From contig NZ_JAMZIK010000071.1 in assembly GCF_024178315.1 (NCBI RefSeq), positions 1 through 64,000 of the forward strand: 64,000 nt of DNA, in the 5' to 3' direction. Both the position numbers and the translations under genes were made by a program. Under the pieces are notes generated by a model. That model saw only the letters and a list, made by a program, of their open reading frames with translations, was not told the origin of the DNA and did no database searches. Origin of the DNA: Siccirubricoccus soli. GTDB lineage: Bacteria > Pseudomonadota > Alphaproteobacteria > Acetobacterales > Acetobacteraceae. Shown here piece after piece: positions 1 to 8,335 of this stretch; positions within the stretch are counted from its first letter, which is position 1; every line of letters begins with the position of its first letter.

Positions 1-60
1 CCGCGCCGGCAGCCCGCCGCCCGGGCGGCCGGGCGCTTCGCGTGCGCCGTGCCCGGCCGC

Positions 61-1269
61 TCAGGCCGCCAGCAGCTCGTCCGCCGGCCCGAAGAATTCG
101 TAGTGGATCCGCGCCGCCGGCACGCCCAGCCCCGTCAGCCCGGCCACGAAGCCCCGCAGGAATTCGCGCGGGCCGCACAGGTAGTAGTCGGCCGTCGCCA
201 CCGGCGTATTGGCCCGCAGCCAGTCCAGGCCGATCCGGCCGGCCAGGTCGTAATCCCGGCCTGGCCGGTCCTCCGGCCGCGGGCATTCGTAGAAGGTGGT
301 CACGCCGATCCGGCCCTCGGCGGCCAGGGCCCGGGCCTCCGCCCCCAGGGCATGGGTGGCGCCGGAGAAGGTGCCATGGACGAACTGCACCTGCGGGGCG
401 GCGGGCAGCCGCGCCGCGGCGTGCAGCATGCTCAGCAGCGGCGTCTGGCCGACGCCGCCGCTGAGCAGCACCACCGGCCGCTCGGGGCGCTCGGGCAGGA
501 TGAACTCGCCGGCGGGCGCGGCGACCTTCAGCCGCGTGCCCGGCCGTACCGCATCATGCAGCCAGTTGGAGGCGACGCCCTGCGGCTCGCGCTTCACCGA
601 GATGCGGTACTCCGCCCCGCCGGGGGCGGAGGAGATGCTGTAGTTCCGCTTCAGCGGCGCATGCCCCGGGATCTCCAGCCAGAAGGTGAGGTACTGGCCC
701 GGCCGGTGCCGCAGCACCGCGCCGCCATCCTCGGGGGCGAGGAGGAAGGAGGTGATGATCTCGCTTTCCCGCCGCTTCTCCTGCACGACGAAGTCGCGCC
801 AGCCCTTCCAGCCGCCGGGGGCCGTGGCGTGCTCCTCATAGATCTGCGTCTCGCGGCCGATCAGCACCTCGGCCAGGAACCAGTAGGCCTCGCCCCAGGC
901 GGCCAGGATCTCGGGCGTCGCCGCCTCGCCCAGCACGTCCTGGATGGCGCCGAGCAGGGCCTCGGCCACGAAGGGGTAGTGCTCGGGCAGGATGTTCAGC
1001 CCGACATGCTTCTGCGCGATCCGCTCCACGGCGCCGGCGAGGGCGCCGAGATTCTCGATGTTGCGGGCATAGGCCAGCACCGCCGTGGCCAGGGCCTTGG
1101 GCTGCGCGCCCGTCTCCCCATGATGCGACTGGTTGAACAGGTCGCGGATCGCCGCATTCTGGAACATCCGCTCATACATGCGGCGGGTGATGGCAAGGCC
1201 ATGCGCCTCGAGGGCGGGGACCGTGGCCTTCACCAGGGCAATGGTCTGGGCGCTGAGCGGGCGGGGCAT
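61..1269 (-). CDS. hmp: Flavohemoprotein, nitric oxide dioxygenase
   Basis: This 402-residue cytoplasmic protein oxidises nitric oxide to nitrate with O2 and NAD(P)H. Three domains are visible in order: a globin domain (about 1-140) with proximal His88 in the KHVGLNILPEHY stretch, Tyr32 and Tyr97 matching the conserved heme-pocket tyrosines; an FAD-binding barrel (about 150-260) with the RNYSIS motif near 208; and an NAD-binding domain starting at GGVGQTP (271-277). Length is normal for the family. It is divergent from an NsrR-type repressor gene, and a palindrome lies 11 bp upstream of its start, so NO-responsive repression is very likely. The identification is secure; the regulation is inferred from the layout. 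Confidence 0.97.
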   Translation of the reverse strand: MPRPLSAQTIALVKATVPALEAHGLAITRRMYERMFQNAAIRDLFNQSHHGETGAQPKALATAVLAYARNIENLGALAGAVERIAQKHVGLNILPEHYPFVAEALLGAIQDVLGEAATPEILAAWGEAYWFLAEVLIGRETQIYEEHATAPGGWKGWRDFVVQEKRRESEIITSFLLAPEDGGAVLRHRPGQYLTFWLEIPGHAPLKRNYSISSAPGGAEYRISVKREPQGVASNWLHDAVRPGTRLKVAAPAGEFILPERPERPVVLLSGGVGQTPLLSMLHAAARLPAAPQVQFVHGTFSGATHALGAEARALAAEGRIGVTTFYECPRPEDRPGRDYDLAGRIGLDWLRANTPVATADYYLCGPREFLRGFVAGLTGLGVPAARIHYEFFGPADELLAA

Positions 1270-1280
1270 GCGGGCCTCAT

Positions 1281-1303
1281 AAGGTGTATTTGCGGCGCAC
1301 CTT
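1281..1303. promoter_or_regulatory. Putative NsrR operator, hmp side
   Basis: A 23-bp imperfect palindrome with ends AAGGTG and CACCTT lies 11 bp upstream of the hmp start. It has the same ends and the same length as the perfect palindrome at 1320-1342. The 11-1-11 geometry is that of known NsrR sites. Assignment to the adjacent Rrf2 protein is inference. Confidence 0.75.
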
Positions 1304-1319
1304 CTAACCTCCTGGCGAA

Positions 1320-1342
1320 AAGGTGTAAAGCTGCTACACCTT
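1320..1342. promoter_or_regulatory. Putative NsrR operator, nsrR side
   Basis: A 23-bp palindrome with perfect 8-bp arms, AAGGTGTA and TACACCTT, around a 7-bp centre. It ends 4 bp before the nsrR ATG, so a bound repressor would cover the translation start region and probably the promoter, giving autoregulation. No clear Shine-Dalgarno is visible between it and the ATG, so the transcript may be leaderless or nearly so. Confidence 0.8.
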
Positions 1343-1346
1343 CCAG

Positions 1347-1847
1347 ATGCGACTGACCCTCTACACGGATTACGCCCTGCGGGTGCTGATCCATCTCGGC
1401 CTCCGGCCGGATCGCCTGGTCTCGATCCGGGAGATTGCCACCGCCCACCGCATCTCGGAGAACCACCTGGTGAAGGTGGTGCATCAGCTCGGCCAGGGCG
1501 GCTTCGTGAAGACCCTGCGCGGGAAGGGCGGCGGGCTCCGCCTGGCGCGGCCGCCGGGGGAGATCCGGGTCGGCGAGGTGGTGCGCTTCACCGAGGAGGA
1601 CATGGCCCTGGTCGCCTGCTTCCAGGCCGCGGCGGCGGAGCGCGGCGGCTGCGCCCTGGCCAATGCCTGCCGGCTGCAGACGCTGCTGGGAGAGGCGATG
1701 GCCGCCTTCATGGCGGTGCTGGACGCGCGGACCCTGGCGGATCTCCTGGCCAGCCCGCAGCGGGAGGCAATGGCGGGCCGGCTCGGGCTGCTGCCTGCCG
1801 GGCTGCCGCCGCAGGAGACGGGCATGGGCGGGGCCATCGCCCGGTGA
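1347..1847 (+). CDS. nsrR: Rrf2-family NO-sensing repressor, NsrR type
   Basis: A 166-residue Rrf2-family transcription factor. The winged-helix N-terminus (MRLTLYTDYALRVLIHLG) closely matches NsrR. Three cysteines at 91, 102 and 108 are placed like the iron-sulfur ligands of NsrR, whose cluster is destroyed by NO so that repression lifts. It is divergent from hmp across a 77-bp gap holding two palindromes, and its stop overlaps the GTG start of the HPP-CBS gene (GTGA). The family is certain. The NsrR rather than IscR assignment rests on the hmp neighbour, the Cys spacing and the operator shape. Confidence 0.92.
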   Translation: MRLTLYTDYALRVLIHLGLRPDRLVSIREIATAHRISENHLVKVVHQLGQGGFVKTLRGKGGGLRLARPPGEIRVGEVVRFTEEDMALVACFQAAAAERGGCALANACRLQTLLGEAMAAFMAVLDARTLADLLASPQREAMAGRLGLLPAGLPPQETGMGGAIAR

Positions 1848-3028
1848 ACCCCGGCTGGCTGATGGCCTTCCGGCCGGCGCCGATGGGCGCCAGCCTGACG
1901 GAACGCGTCCGCGGCGCCTGCGGCGCGCTGCTTGGCCTGCTGCTCACCGGCCTCATCTGTGGCCGGCTGGACCCCGGGGCGGCCTCCCCGCTGCTGATCG
2001 CGCCGCTCGGCGCCTCGGCCGTGCTGCTCTTCGCCCTGCCGGCCAGCCCGCTCGCCCAGCCCTGGTCGATCCTCGGCGGCAACATCGTCTCCGCCGTCAT
2101 CGGCGTGACCTGCGCGCACTGGATCCCGGACCCGCTGCTGGCGGCGCCCTTCGCCGTGGCCTTCGCCATCGGCGGCATGTTCGCCCTGCGCTGCCTGCAT
2201 CCGCCGGGCGGGGCGATCGCACTGACCGCGGTGCTGGGCGGGCCGGCCGTCACCGCCGCCGGCTACGGCTTCGTGCTCAAGCCGGTCGCGCTGGAATCGC
2301 TGCTGCTCACGCTGGCGGCGCTCGCCTTCCATGCCGCGACGCGCCACGCCTATCCGCATCGCCAGCAGCCGGTCCGGCACCATCCGCACGGCACCGCCGA
2401 CGCTGCCCCCACCCAGCGCCTCGGCGTGCAGGCGGAGGATCTCGACGCCGTCCTGCGGCAGCATGACGAGCTGCTCGATGTCAGCCGCGACGATTTGGAC
2501 AGCGTGGTGCGGCAGGCGGAGATGCATGCCTACCGGCGCCGCTTCGGCGAGATCACCTGCGCCGACATCATGTCGCGCGACGTCGTCACGGTGCAGTCCG
2601 GGACGAAGCTGGCGGAGGCCTGGCGGCTGCTGCGCCGGCACGACATCCGGGCGCTGCCCGTGCTGGATCCGGCCCGGCGGGTGATCGGCATGGTCTCGGA
2701 TGTCGATTTCCTGCGCAGCCCGGAGCTCGACCTGTATGAGGGCTTCGCGGCGCGGTTCCACGCCATGATCCGCCGCCCGAGAGCAGTGCGGGCCGAGCGG
2801 CCGGAGGTGGTGGGGCAGATCATGCCGCGCACGGTGCGCACCGTACCGGAGGGGACGCATGTGGCGGATCTGGTGCCGCTGATGGCGGATGCCGGGCTGC
2901 GGCACGTCGCGGTCGTCGATGAGCGCCAGCAGCTCTCGGGCATCATCTCCCAGGCCGACCTGATCGCCGCCCTGTACCGCGGCGGCCTCGGCCGCGGCGT
3001 GGCAGGGAGGGGCAGCCGGGCGGCCTGA
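1844..3028 (+). CDS. HPP-family membrane protein with C-terminal CBS pair
   Basis: A 394-residue protein with an N-terminal HPP domain of about four membrane segments (20-165) holding the signature CLHPPGG (118-123 region), a His-rich linker (163-185), and two CBS domains (about 241-295 and 323-380). HPP proteins of cyanobacteria and chloroplasts have been reported to transport nitrite; CBS pairs usually bind adenine nucleotides as regulators. The GTG start overlaps the nsrR stop by 4 bp, so it is co-transcribed with the NO-sensing repressor. A role in nitrite or nitrogen-oxide handling is therefore a reasonable inference, not shown by sequence alone. Confidence 0.88.
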   Translation: MNPGWLMAFRPAPMGASLTERVRGACGALLGLLLTGLICGRLDPGAASPLLIAPLGASAVLLFALPASPLAQPWSILGGNIVSAVIGVTCAHWIPDPLLAAPFAVAFAIGGMFALRCLHPPGGAIALTAVLGGPAVTAAGYGFVLKPVALESLLLTLAALAFHAATRHAYPHRQQPVRHHPHGTADAAPTQRLGVQAEDLDAVLRQHDELLDVSRDDLDSVVRQAEMHAYRRRFGEITCADIMSRDVVTVQSGTKLAEAWRLLRRHDIRALPVLDPARRVIGMVSDVDFLRSPELDLYEGFAARFHAMIRRPRAVRAERPEVVGQIMPRTVRTVPEGTHVADLVPLMADAGLRHVAVVDERQQLSGIISQADLIAALYRGGLGRGVAGRGSRAA

Positions 3029-3334
3029 GCCCGAAGGGCATGGCGCCTTGCGGTCTCGCCGGCCGGGCCGGGCAATGGCCGGCCCCTCGTGGCGATGGAT
3101 GGCCGGCGCGGCGCATCCCCGTTCTGGCCGCACGGCCGGGGGGAGGCGGATGCCGCATCCCCCGCCGGAGGAGGGGAAGTCCAGGACCCCTCCCCGCCTC
3201 CGGTGAACCGGCACCCCGGCCTCGCCCGGGGCGCCTGCCAGACCCGCTGCCGCCCGGTGTCCTGCCGTGGAAGGCCATGCGAGGTCCCGGGAATTCAGCC
3301 CCGCAAGGCCGCGCAGCGGCCTTGCGGGAGGTTC
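3029..3334. other. Convergent intergenic region
   Basis: 306 bp between the convergent HPP-CBS and MFS genes. Apart from the hairpin at 3301-3327 I see no supported gene; open frames here are high-GC noise. Confidence 0.6.
3301..3327 (-). terminator. Hairpin downstream of MFS gene
   Basis: A perfect inverted repeat, CCGCAAGGCCGC / GCGGCCTTGCGG with a 3-nt loop, begins 7 bp after the MFS stop codon on the minus strand. There is no following T-run, so it may be a Rho-assisted or processing hairpin rather than a classic intrinsic terminator. Confidence 0.6.
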
Positions 3335-4741
3335 TCAGACATGGATGCCGTCCAGGTCCTTGCCGGCATTCTCCGGGCTCCACCACCAGACCACCGCGGC
3401 CTGGCCCAGCATCACCACCGGGATGAGCAGGAAGGCGAGCTGGAAGCTGCCGGTCGCCTCGCGGATCCAGACCGAGACGAAGGGCCAGAGCACATAGCCG
3501 GTGAAGAAGGCGAGCGCCCAGGAGAAGCCGTTGCCGACCCCGCGGATGCGCGTCGGGTACATCTCCGCCGTATAGGTGGTGGCCGGCCCCCAGACGCCGA
3601 GGAAGCCGATGCTCCAGAGCAGGCCATAGACCCAGAGCAGCGTGTTGTTGCTGGTGTAGGTCCAGAGGGTGAGGAACACCGCCCCCTCCACCAGCATCAG
3701 CACGAAGCCGAGGCGACGGCCGAAGCGGTCGATGATCCAGCCGGCGCCGATGATGCCGAGCACGCCGATCAGCCCCCAGGCGACGTAGAAGCTGCCATAT
3801 TCCGCCGCCGTCCAGCCATGCGCCTCCTTCAGGAAGAGCGGCATCCAGAGGCCGACCGTCGAGAAGGCGATGACGTTGGTGCAGGCGACGAAGGTGGCGA
3901 GCAGCGTGCTGCGGCGCATGTCCGGCAGGAAGAGCTGGCTGACGCCGACCTTCTCCGCCTTGCCGATCCACTGGCGATCCTCTGCGCTGATGCCATGGCC
4001 GTTGCGCAGCGCCTCCCGGATGCGTCGCTTGCGGTCCATGGTCCGCACCCAGTAGGGAGATTCTGGGCAGAGGAAGCGGACATAGACCGCGAGCAGCGCC
4101 ACCACGGCCGGCAGCACGAAGGCGGCGCGCCAGCCCCATTGCCCGACGACCACCGCGGTGATGGTCCCGGCGAGGGCGGCGCCCACGCCCCAGGCGGAGC
4201 GGTCCACGCTGACGATCATGCCGCGCAGCCGGGCCGGCCAGGTTTCCGCCACCAGCATGGAGCCGATGGCCCATTCGCCGTTCAGCGCGAAGCGGACGAT
4301 GGCATAGGCGGCGACGAAGAAGCCCCAGTTGGGGGCGAGCGCCACCAGCGGCATCATCAAAGAGAACATCGCGATGTTGACGGCGAGCAGCGTGCGCCGG
4401 CCGAACTGGTCCGCCAGCCAGGGCCAGAGATAGAGGCCGACGATGCCGACCAGCATGGCGATCTGCACGCCGCTGCGGTACTCCGGCAGGGTGACGGCGA
4501 ATTCCTGCATCACCATGGGTGCGACCAGCGCGAAGATCGCGCCGTCCATGCCGTCGAACCCCCAGCCCAGCCCGTTGGCCCAGGCGATGTGCCAATGCGT
4601 GCGCGTCAGCTTCCCCTGCTGCACGGCGTTGCGGTAGGGGGCGCTGCGCATGTGCTTCGCCTCCAGCGGGCCACCGGGAACCAGCGGTGGTCCGACATCG
4701 GGCGCAGGCGCGCCGGCTGCATCGACTGCAGTTGAGCTCAT
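3335..4741 (-). CDS. MFS transporter, 12-TM organic acid/sugar-type
   Basis: A 468-residue inner-membrane carrier. After a ~50-residue cytoplasmic N-terminus come about twelve hydrophobic helices. MFS markers are visible: the GWGFDGMDGAIF first helix, a loop after helix 2 reading DQFGRRTLL, and the second-half loop DRFGRR. The open frame continues far upstream, but the ATG at 4741 (MSSTAVDAAG) is where family similarity and hydrophilic N-terminus begin. It is divergent from the PhyH dioxygenase gene, suggesting it imports that enzyme's substrate or a related metabolite. The substrate cannot be read from the sequence; aromatic or sialic-acid-type carriers are the nearest recognisable relatives. 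Confidence 0.85.
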   Translation of the reverse strand: MSSTAVDAAGAPAPDVGPPLVPGGPLEAKHMRSAPYRNAVQQGKLTRTHWHIAWANGLGWGFDGMDGAIFALVAPMVMQEFAVTLPEYRSGVQIAMLVGIVGLYLWPWLADQFGRRTLLAVNIAMFSLMMPLVALAPNWGFFVAAYAIVRFALNGEWAIGSMLVAETWPARLRGMIVSVDRSAWGVGAALAGTITAVVVGQWGWRAAFVLPAVVALLAVYVRFLCPESPYWVRTMDRKRRIREALRNGHGISAEDRQWIGKAEKVGVSQLFLPDMRRSTLLATFVACTNVIAFSTVGLWMPLFLKEAHGWTAAEYGSFYVAWGLIGVLGIIGAGWIIDRFGRRLGFVLMLVEGAVFLTLWTYTSNNTLLWVYGLLWSIGFLGVWGPATTYTAEMYPTRIRGVGNGFSWALAFFTGYVLWPFVSVWIREATGSFQLAFLLIPVVMLGQAAVVWWWSPENAGKDLDGIHV

Positions 4742-5128
4742 TGGACGGATTCTCCCATTTCCCTGGCCTGCGGCCGGTGCGGGCCGATTGGTTCGGCCTC
4801 GCAGGAGGATGCTGCAATCTGCGCGTGTGGCACGCAACCGCGTTCGGGATCGGTCCGCCGACGTGCCGAGCGCGCATGATGCGTCGTGGGGGTGGCCCGA
4901 GGGCCAACCCAGCGCCGGGCCTGCTTCGGGCTGGGCGCGGATGGAACGGCAGGGCGGATCTCCGGGGCGCCCGCGCAGCACCGTTCCGATCCGACCGCGT
5001 ATCATCGCCGCAGGGTTTCGGCCCGCTCGCGGCACGGCCGCCGCAGGGCCGATGCCCGGGCAAAAGCCGCTTGTGCCGCCCCGGCGATGCGGCGACCATG
5101 CCGGCAAACCTGGGAGGAGACACGCGCC
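4742..5128. other. Divergent promoter region
   Basis: 387 bp between the divergent MFS and PhyH genes; both promoters must lie here. A strong Shine-Dalgarno (GGGAGGA, 5112-5118) precedes the PhyH ATG. I cannot pick out a convincing operator or -35/-10 pair. Confidence 0.55.
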
Positions 5129-6313
5129 ATGAGCAGCACCCTGGCCGAGCCGGCAGCAGCCCCGCGCAGCCTCTCCCGCGCCGAACACGCGGCCGGCATG
5201 GCGGCCTATCGCGCGGCGGGCGAGCGGCTGGCGGCCGAGATCGGCAATCGCGGGCCGCTGCGCCTGACGGATGACGGCGCGCTGCACCCGGACATCCAGG
5301 CCGCCTATTGGCGCCATGGCTACTACATCTTCGAGGGCGTGATCGACGCGGAGGAGATCGCGGCGCTGCGCGCCGATGCGCACAACATGCTGGAACGCGC
5401 GCCGGTGGGGCCGGAGGCCAAGCTGGACGCGCAGGGCCGCCCGGCGCTCGGCCTGGACCATGCCCGCCTGCCCTATCGCTTCACCCGGCCGCTCGCGGAT
5501 CCCTGGGGCGGGACGCAGCTCCTCGGCGGGCGCCATCCGGCGCAGATGAGCCAGCCCAAGCCGGATGCGGATGCGCCGGAATGGGTGGTGTTCCTGATGT
5601 ACGCCATGTGCCAGTCCATGCCCTCGGGCCTCCGCCTCTACGGGCACCCGAAGCTGCTGGCCGCGGCGCAATCCATCAACGGCCCGGATTTCGTGCCCTT
5701 CAACGACGCCATCTTCGTCAAGCAGCCGGGCCTCGGCGGCTCCGTCGCCTGGCATCAGGACGGGGTGACGCATTGGAACTCGCCCGACTGGGACGAGGGG
5801 ATCCACGGCTTCAACTACCAGGTGCAGCTCTACCCGACGACGCCGGCCAATTGCCTCTGGGTGATCCCCGGCTCCCACAAGCTGGGCAGGGCGGACATCA
5901 AGGCCATGGTGGCGGCGAATGGCGGCAGCGAGCAGCTGCCGGGCGCGGTGCCGCTGGTCTGCGCCGCGGGCGACGTGACCATGGTGAACCGCCAGATGGT
6001 GCATGGCTCCTTCGCCAACAGCTCGCCGGACATCCGCATCTCGCTGACCTTCGGCTTCCACCGGCGCCGCTCTGTGCTGGGGCAGAAGGCGGCGCTCTCC
6101 ATGGCGGAGACCCAGGCGGTCTATGACGAGCAGCGCATCTTCGAGCGCTCCGCGGTGATCCAGGTGGCGATCGATGCGCGGCACCAGGCACACCCGGAGG
6201 AGCCGGTCTTCCGCTACCAGCCCTTCGCCGGGCTGGAGGACCAGTTCCGCTTCACGCCCGAGACCTTCGATCGCGTGATCCGCGACTACAACACCAAGGA
6301 TCTGGCGATCTGA
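5129..6313 (+). CDS. Phytanoyl-CoA dioxygenase (PhyH) family protein
   Basis: A 394-residue Fe(II)/2-oxoglutarate-dependent oxygenase. The double-stranded beta-helix core carries the metal ligands His209 and Asp211 (WHQDG) and distal His292 (MVHGS), with Arg303 well placed to bind 2-oxoglutarate. The start at 5129 has GGGAGGA 10 bp upstream; an upstream extension in the same frame is not supported. PhyH-family enzymes hydroxylate varied small molecules or CoA esters; the substrate here is unknown. The divergent MFS gene suggests an imported compound. No CoA-specific feature is apparent. Confidence 0.88.
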   Translation: MSSTLAEPAAAPRSLSRAEHAAGMAAYRAAGERLAAEIGNRGPLRLTDDGALHPDIQAAYWRHGYYIFEGVIDAEEIAALRADAHNMLERAPVGPEAKLDAQGRPALGLDHARLPYRFTRPLADPWGGTQLLGGRHPAQMSQPKPDADAPEWVVFLMYAMCQSMPSGLRLYGHPKLLAAAQSINGPDFVPFNDAIFVKQPGLGGSVAWHQDGVTHWNSPDWDEGIHGFNYQVQLYPTTPANCLWVIPGSHKLGRADIKAMVAANGGSEQLPGAVPLVCAAGDVTMVNRQMVHGSFANSSPDIRISLTFGFHRRRSVLGQKAALSMAETQAVYDEQRIFERSAVIQVAIDARHQAHPEEPVFRYQPFAGLEDQFRFTPETFDRVIRDYNTKDLAI

Positions 6314-6724
6314 CCCCGCTGCGCTTCGGCTGACGGCACGCGGCGGGGGCTGAAACTGCCCTGGTCGCGTGCAGCCCCGAGGGGGCGGCCGATGTTTCGC
6401 GGCGCAGCGGCGGCGCCCATTCGGGATGCCGAAGCACGCAACATCGCGAGCGCGCTTCGTGTCGTTGAAAGGCACCTGCGCCGACGGGACACCGTGCCGC
6501 ATTGGCCGCAAGGTCCCGTTACCGCGACGGAGGTCCCGCCCTTCGCGTTTCCGGGCGAGCCGGCCCTGGGGATCGCGGCCGGAGATGCGGCCCCGCCGCG
6601 TTCCGGCCAGTGTCCTGCCCGCGACGTTCGTGGGATTCCCCACGTACGCAGCGGATCGGCAGGCCGCTGAAGACAATGGGCAGTGGCCTGAGAACGAAGT
6701 CCGCAGGAGTTCGAAACCAGGACG
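6314..6724. other. Intergenic region without supported gene
   Basis: 411 bp downstream of the PhyH gene. All six frames give Arg/Pro-rich, low-complexity translations typical of non-coding high-GC DNA. A few less GC-rich patches (near 6640-6690) stand out, but I see no RNA gene or promoter I can support. Confidence 0.5.
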
Positions 6725-6831
6725 CTAGAGCGTCTTCGGTTCACATGCGTTCACCGAAAACGCTCTACGCCGTTGCCTGCAGAGCAGATTCGCGCCTTCG
6801 GGCGATGCCGCCCTACGGCGATCCGCTCTAG
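6725..6831 (-). repeat. CTAGAG-bordered double palindrome, copy 1
   Basis: Two adjacent palindromes: one with arms AGAGCGT.TTCGGT and ACCGAAAACGCTCT, the other around GGCGATGCCGCCC. The unit starts and ends with CTAG. The reverse complement matches 21665-21771 almost base for base (about 107 bp, roughly nine in ten identical by eye). Its border supplies the TAG stop of the cupin gene (6828-6830). Confidence 0.85.
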
Positions 6832-7253
6832 GCCTCCGGCGCGACCGCCACCTTGCGGTAATGCGCCTCGTCCACCGGCTCCATCCAATTGTTGTTGTCC
6901 GGCCCCTCGATCTCGAGGAAGGAGATATGCGCGAAGAGGTGTCCGGCCACCGCGCCATGCCAGTGCACCACGCCCGGCGGCACCTCCGCGACATCGCCGG
7001 CGCGCAGGATGCGGGGCGGCTTGCCGCGCACCTCCACCATGCCGGTCCCCAGCGTGGCCACCAGCACCTGCCGGGTCTTGTGGGTGTGCCAGTTGGTGCG
7101 CGCGCCGGGGGCGAAGGTTACCAGAGTGGCGCTGGTGCGCGATGTTGCCGTCGGCGCGGCATAGGCATCCTGCAACACGGTCCCGGTGAAGTTCTCGGCG
7201 GGTGCGGTCTTGGTCGCCCGTGCCGCAGCCGGCCGGATCGTCACGTCATCCAT
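6828..7253 (-). CDS. Cupin-domain protein
   Basis: A 141-residue single-domain cupin. Motif 1 is NWHTHKTRQVLVATLGTG with metal-ligand histidines; motif 2 is PPGVVHWHGA. This arrangement resembles small quercetinase-like or carboxymuconolactone-decarboxylase-associated cupins of unknown substrate. Start ATG 7253 is followed by a polar ~25-residue tail. The TAG stop lies inside the CTAG border of a repeat element, so the C-terminus may have been set by repeat insertion. The function is not determined. Confidence 0.85.
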   Translation of the reverse strand: MDDVTIRPAAARATKTAPAENFTGTVLQDAYAAPTATSRTSATLVTFAPGARTNWHTHKTRQVLVATLGTGMVEVRGKPPRILRAGDVAEVPPGVVHWHGAVAGHLFAHISFLEIEGPDNNNWMEPVDEAHYRKVAVAPEA

Positions 7254-7302
7254 CTGCGTCTCCTTCCGGGCTCTGCGGCCCGCCTGGTTGCCGCCGCGGA
7301 GC

Positions 7303-7354
7303 CTAGAGCAATATCCGATCAGGTGGACTCACCTGATCGGATCTCTTGCTCTAG
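7303..7354. repeat. CTAGAGC palindrome
   Basis: A 52-bp palindrome bordered by CTAGAGC and GCTCTAG, with arms CCGATCAGGTG and CACCTGATCGG. It belongs to the same border family as 6725-6831, 21603-21812 and 58865-58929 but has a different core. It lies upstream of the cupin gene. Confidence 0.85.
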
Positions 7355-7366
7355 ATAGTACAACAT

Positions 7367-7431
7367 CTAGAGCAGCTTATCTCCGACCTGATGGATCACG
7401 CGGTGATCCATCAGGTCGGAGGCTGCTCTAG
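7367..7431. repeat. CTAGAGC palindrome, GATGGATCAC core
   Basis: A 65-bp palindrome, CTAGAGCAGCTTATCTCCGA through GGCTGCTCTAG, with core arms CTGATGGATCAC and GTGATCCATCAG. It is nearly identical to 58865-58929 and has a decayed copy at 46810-46868. Confidence 0.9.
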
Positions 7432-7694
7432 CGGAGCCCCGCCGGGATGGGAAAGGCGCCAGGACCCGCCACACCGGCTGCGCAACGCTGCGGGAGAGAT
7501 GGCGTCGCAGCGTCGGCGGTATCGCTGTACCGACAGCGCGCGGTGATCATGGGACCGCAACGAAGCCGAAGCCGAACGCGCCGCGGCGCAGGCGCAGGCG
7601 CAGCGGGAGATCGCCGAGGAGATGCGCCGGACAGCGCGGCTCGCTGCCGGGCAGGGCAGCGAGGGCGGCTGAACGCCACCCCATGCCAGGCATG
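7432..7694. other. Intergenic, possible gene remnant
   Basis: 263 bp between the repeats and mrpG. Positions 7546-7672 on the plus strand translate as an Ala/Glu/Arg/Gln-rich tail (RNEAEAERAAAQAQAQREIA...) ending in TGA, but an in-frame stop lies just upstream and there is no start codon. It may be the end of a lost gene; the support is weak. Confidence 0.25.
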
Positions 7695-8057
7695 TCAGGC
7701 GGCGCGCCGGTCGATCGTGGGCGGCACCGCCGCGTTCCGCTCCAGCCGGTCCCGGTGGAGCGCGGCGCGGGCGACCAGCATCAGCGTGACGGGCGTGGTC
7801 AGCAGGATGAAGAGGCCGATCGCGACCTCATGCAGGACGAGCCGCGTCTGCAGCACGGAGAAGAAGAGCATCGAGGCGACCAGGATGCAGCCCATGCCAT
7901 AGGAGGTGGCCAGGGTCGGGGCGTGCACGCGCTCATAGAAGCTGCGCAGGCGCAGCAGCCCGATGGAGCCGATCAGCGTCAGGCCCGCGCCGGCCAGCAG
8001 CAGCAGCGCCACCGGCAGCGCCACGAACCAGGGAAGCTCCGCCACCTGCGGGATCAT
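7695..8057 (-). CDS. mrpG: Mrp/Pha antiporter subunit G
   Basis: A 120-residue subunit with about three membrane helices, in the MnhG/PhaG family (typical GLTLIGSIGLLRLRSFYERVHAPT signature, a highly conserved stretch). It is the last gene of the six-gene antiporter operon and overlaps mrpF by 4 bp (ATGA). It is a structural part of the multi-subunit Na+(K+)/H+ antiporter; no independent activity is known. Confidence 0.95.
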   Translation of the reverse strand: MIPQVAELPWFVALPVALLLLAGAGLTLIGSIGLLRLRSFYERVHAPTLATSYGMGCILVASMLFFSVLQTRLVLHEVAIGLFILLTTPVTLMLVARAALHRDRLERNAAVPPTIDRRAA

Positions 8058-8335
8058 TCGATCACCTCGCCGCGCATCAGGAATTTCGCCAGGGCCGCCG
8101 TGCCGACGAAGCCGAGCAGCCCGATGAGCAGGGCCGCCTCGAAATAGACCTGGGTGCCGGAGCGGATGCCGAAGGTGACGAGCAGCAGCATCGCGTTCAC
8201 ATACAGCGCATCCAGCCCCACCACGCGGTCCTGGGCCCGCGGCCCGCGCAGCACGCGCCAGCTCGCGCACAGCATCGCGCCGCCGATCATCAGCTGCGCG
8301 AGCAGGAGCGCCCAACCCAGCAGGGTTGCCGTCAT
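8054..8335 (-). CDS. mrpF: Mrp/Pha antiporter subunit F
   Basis: A 93-residue, three-helix subunit of the MnhF/PhaF family (RVVGLDALYVNAMLLLV core; the DRVVGLD motif is a family hallmark). It overlaps both neighbours by 4 bp. The start at ATG 8335 gives the usual family length; the frame runs on upstream without similarity. Confidence 0.95.
   Translation of the reverse strand: MTATLLGWALLLAQLMIGGAMLCASWRVLRGPRAQDRVVGLDALYVNAMLLLVTFGIRSGTQVYFEAALLIGLLGFVGTAALAKFLMRGEVIE

Noticed and set aside
4742-6676. Extension of the MFS frame far upstream of 4741
   Set aside because: It would run antisense through the PhyH gene; the translation there lacks any family features.
6314-6724. Overlapping ORFs of 90-150 codons on both strands
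   Set aside because: All are Arg/Pro/Ser-rich and mutually overlapping, without Shine-Dalgarno support or recognisable domains.
7546-7672. Ala/Glu-rich tail ending in TGA, possible small gene
   Set aside because: No start codon and an in-frame stop directly upstream. Kept only as a possible remnant.
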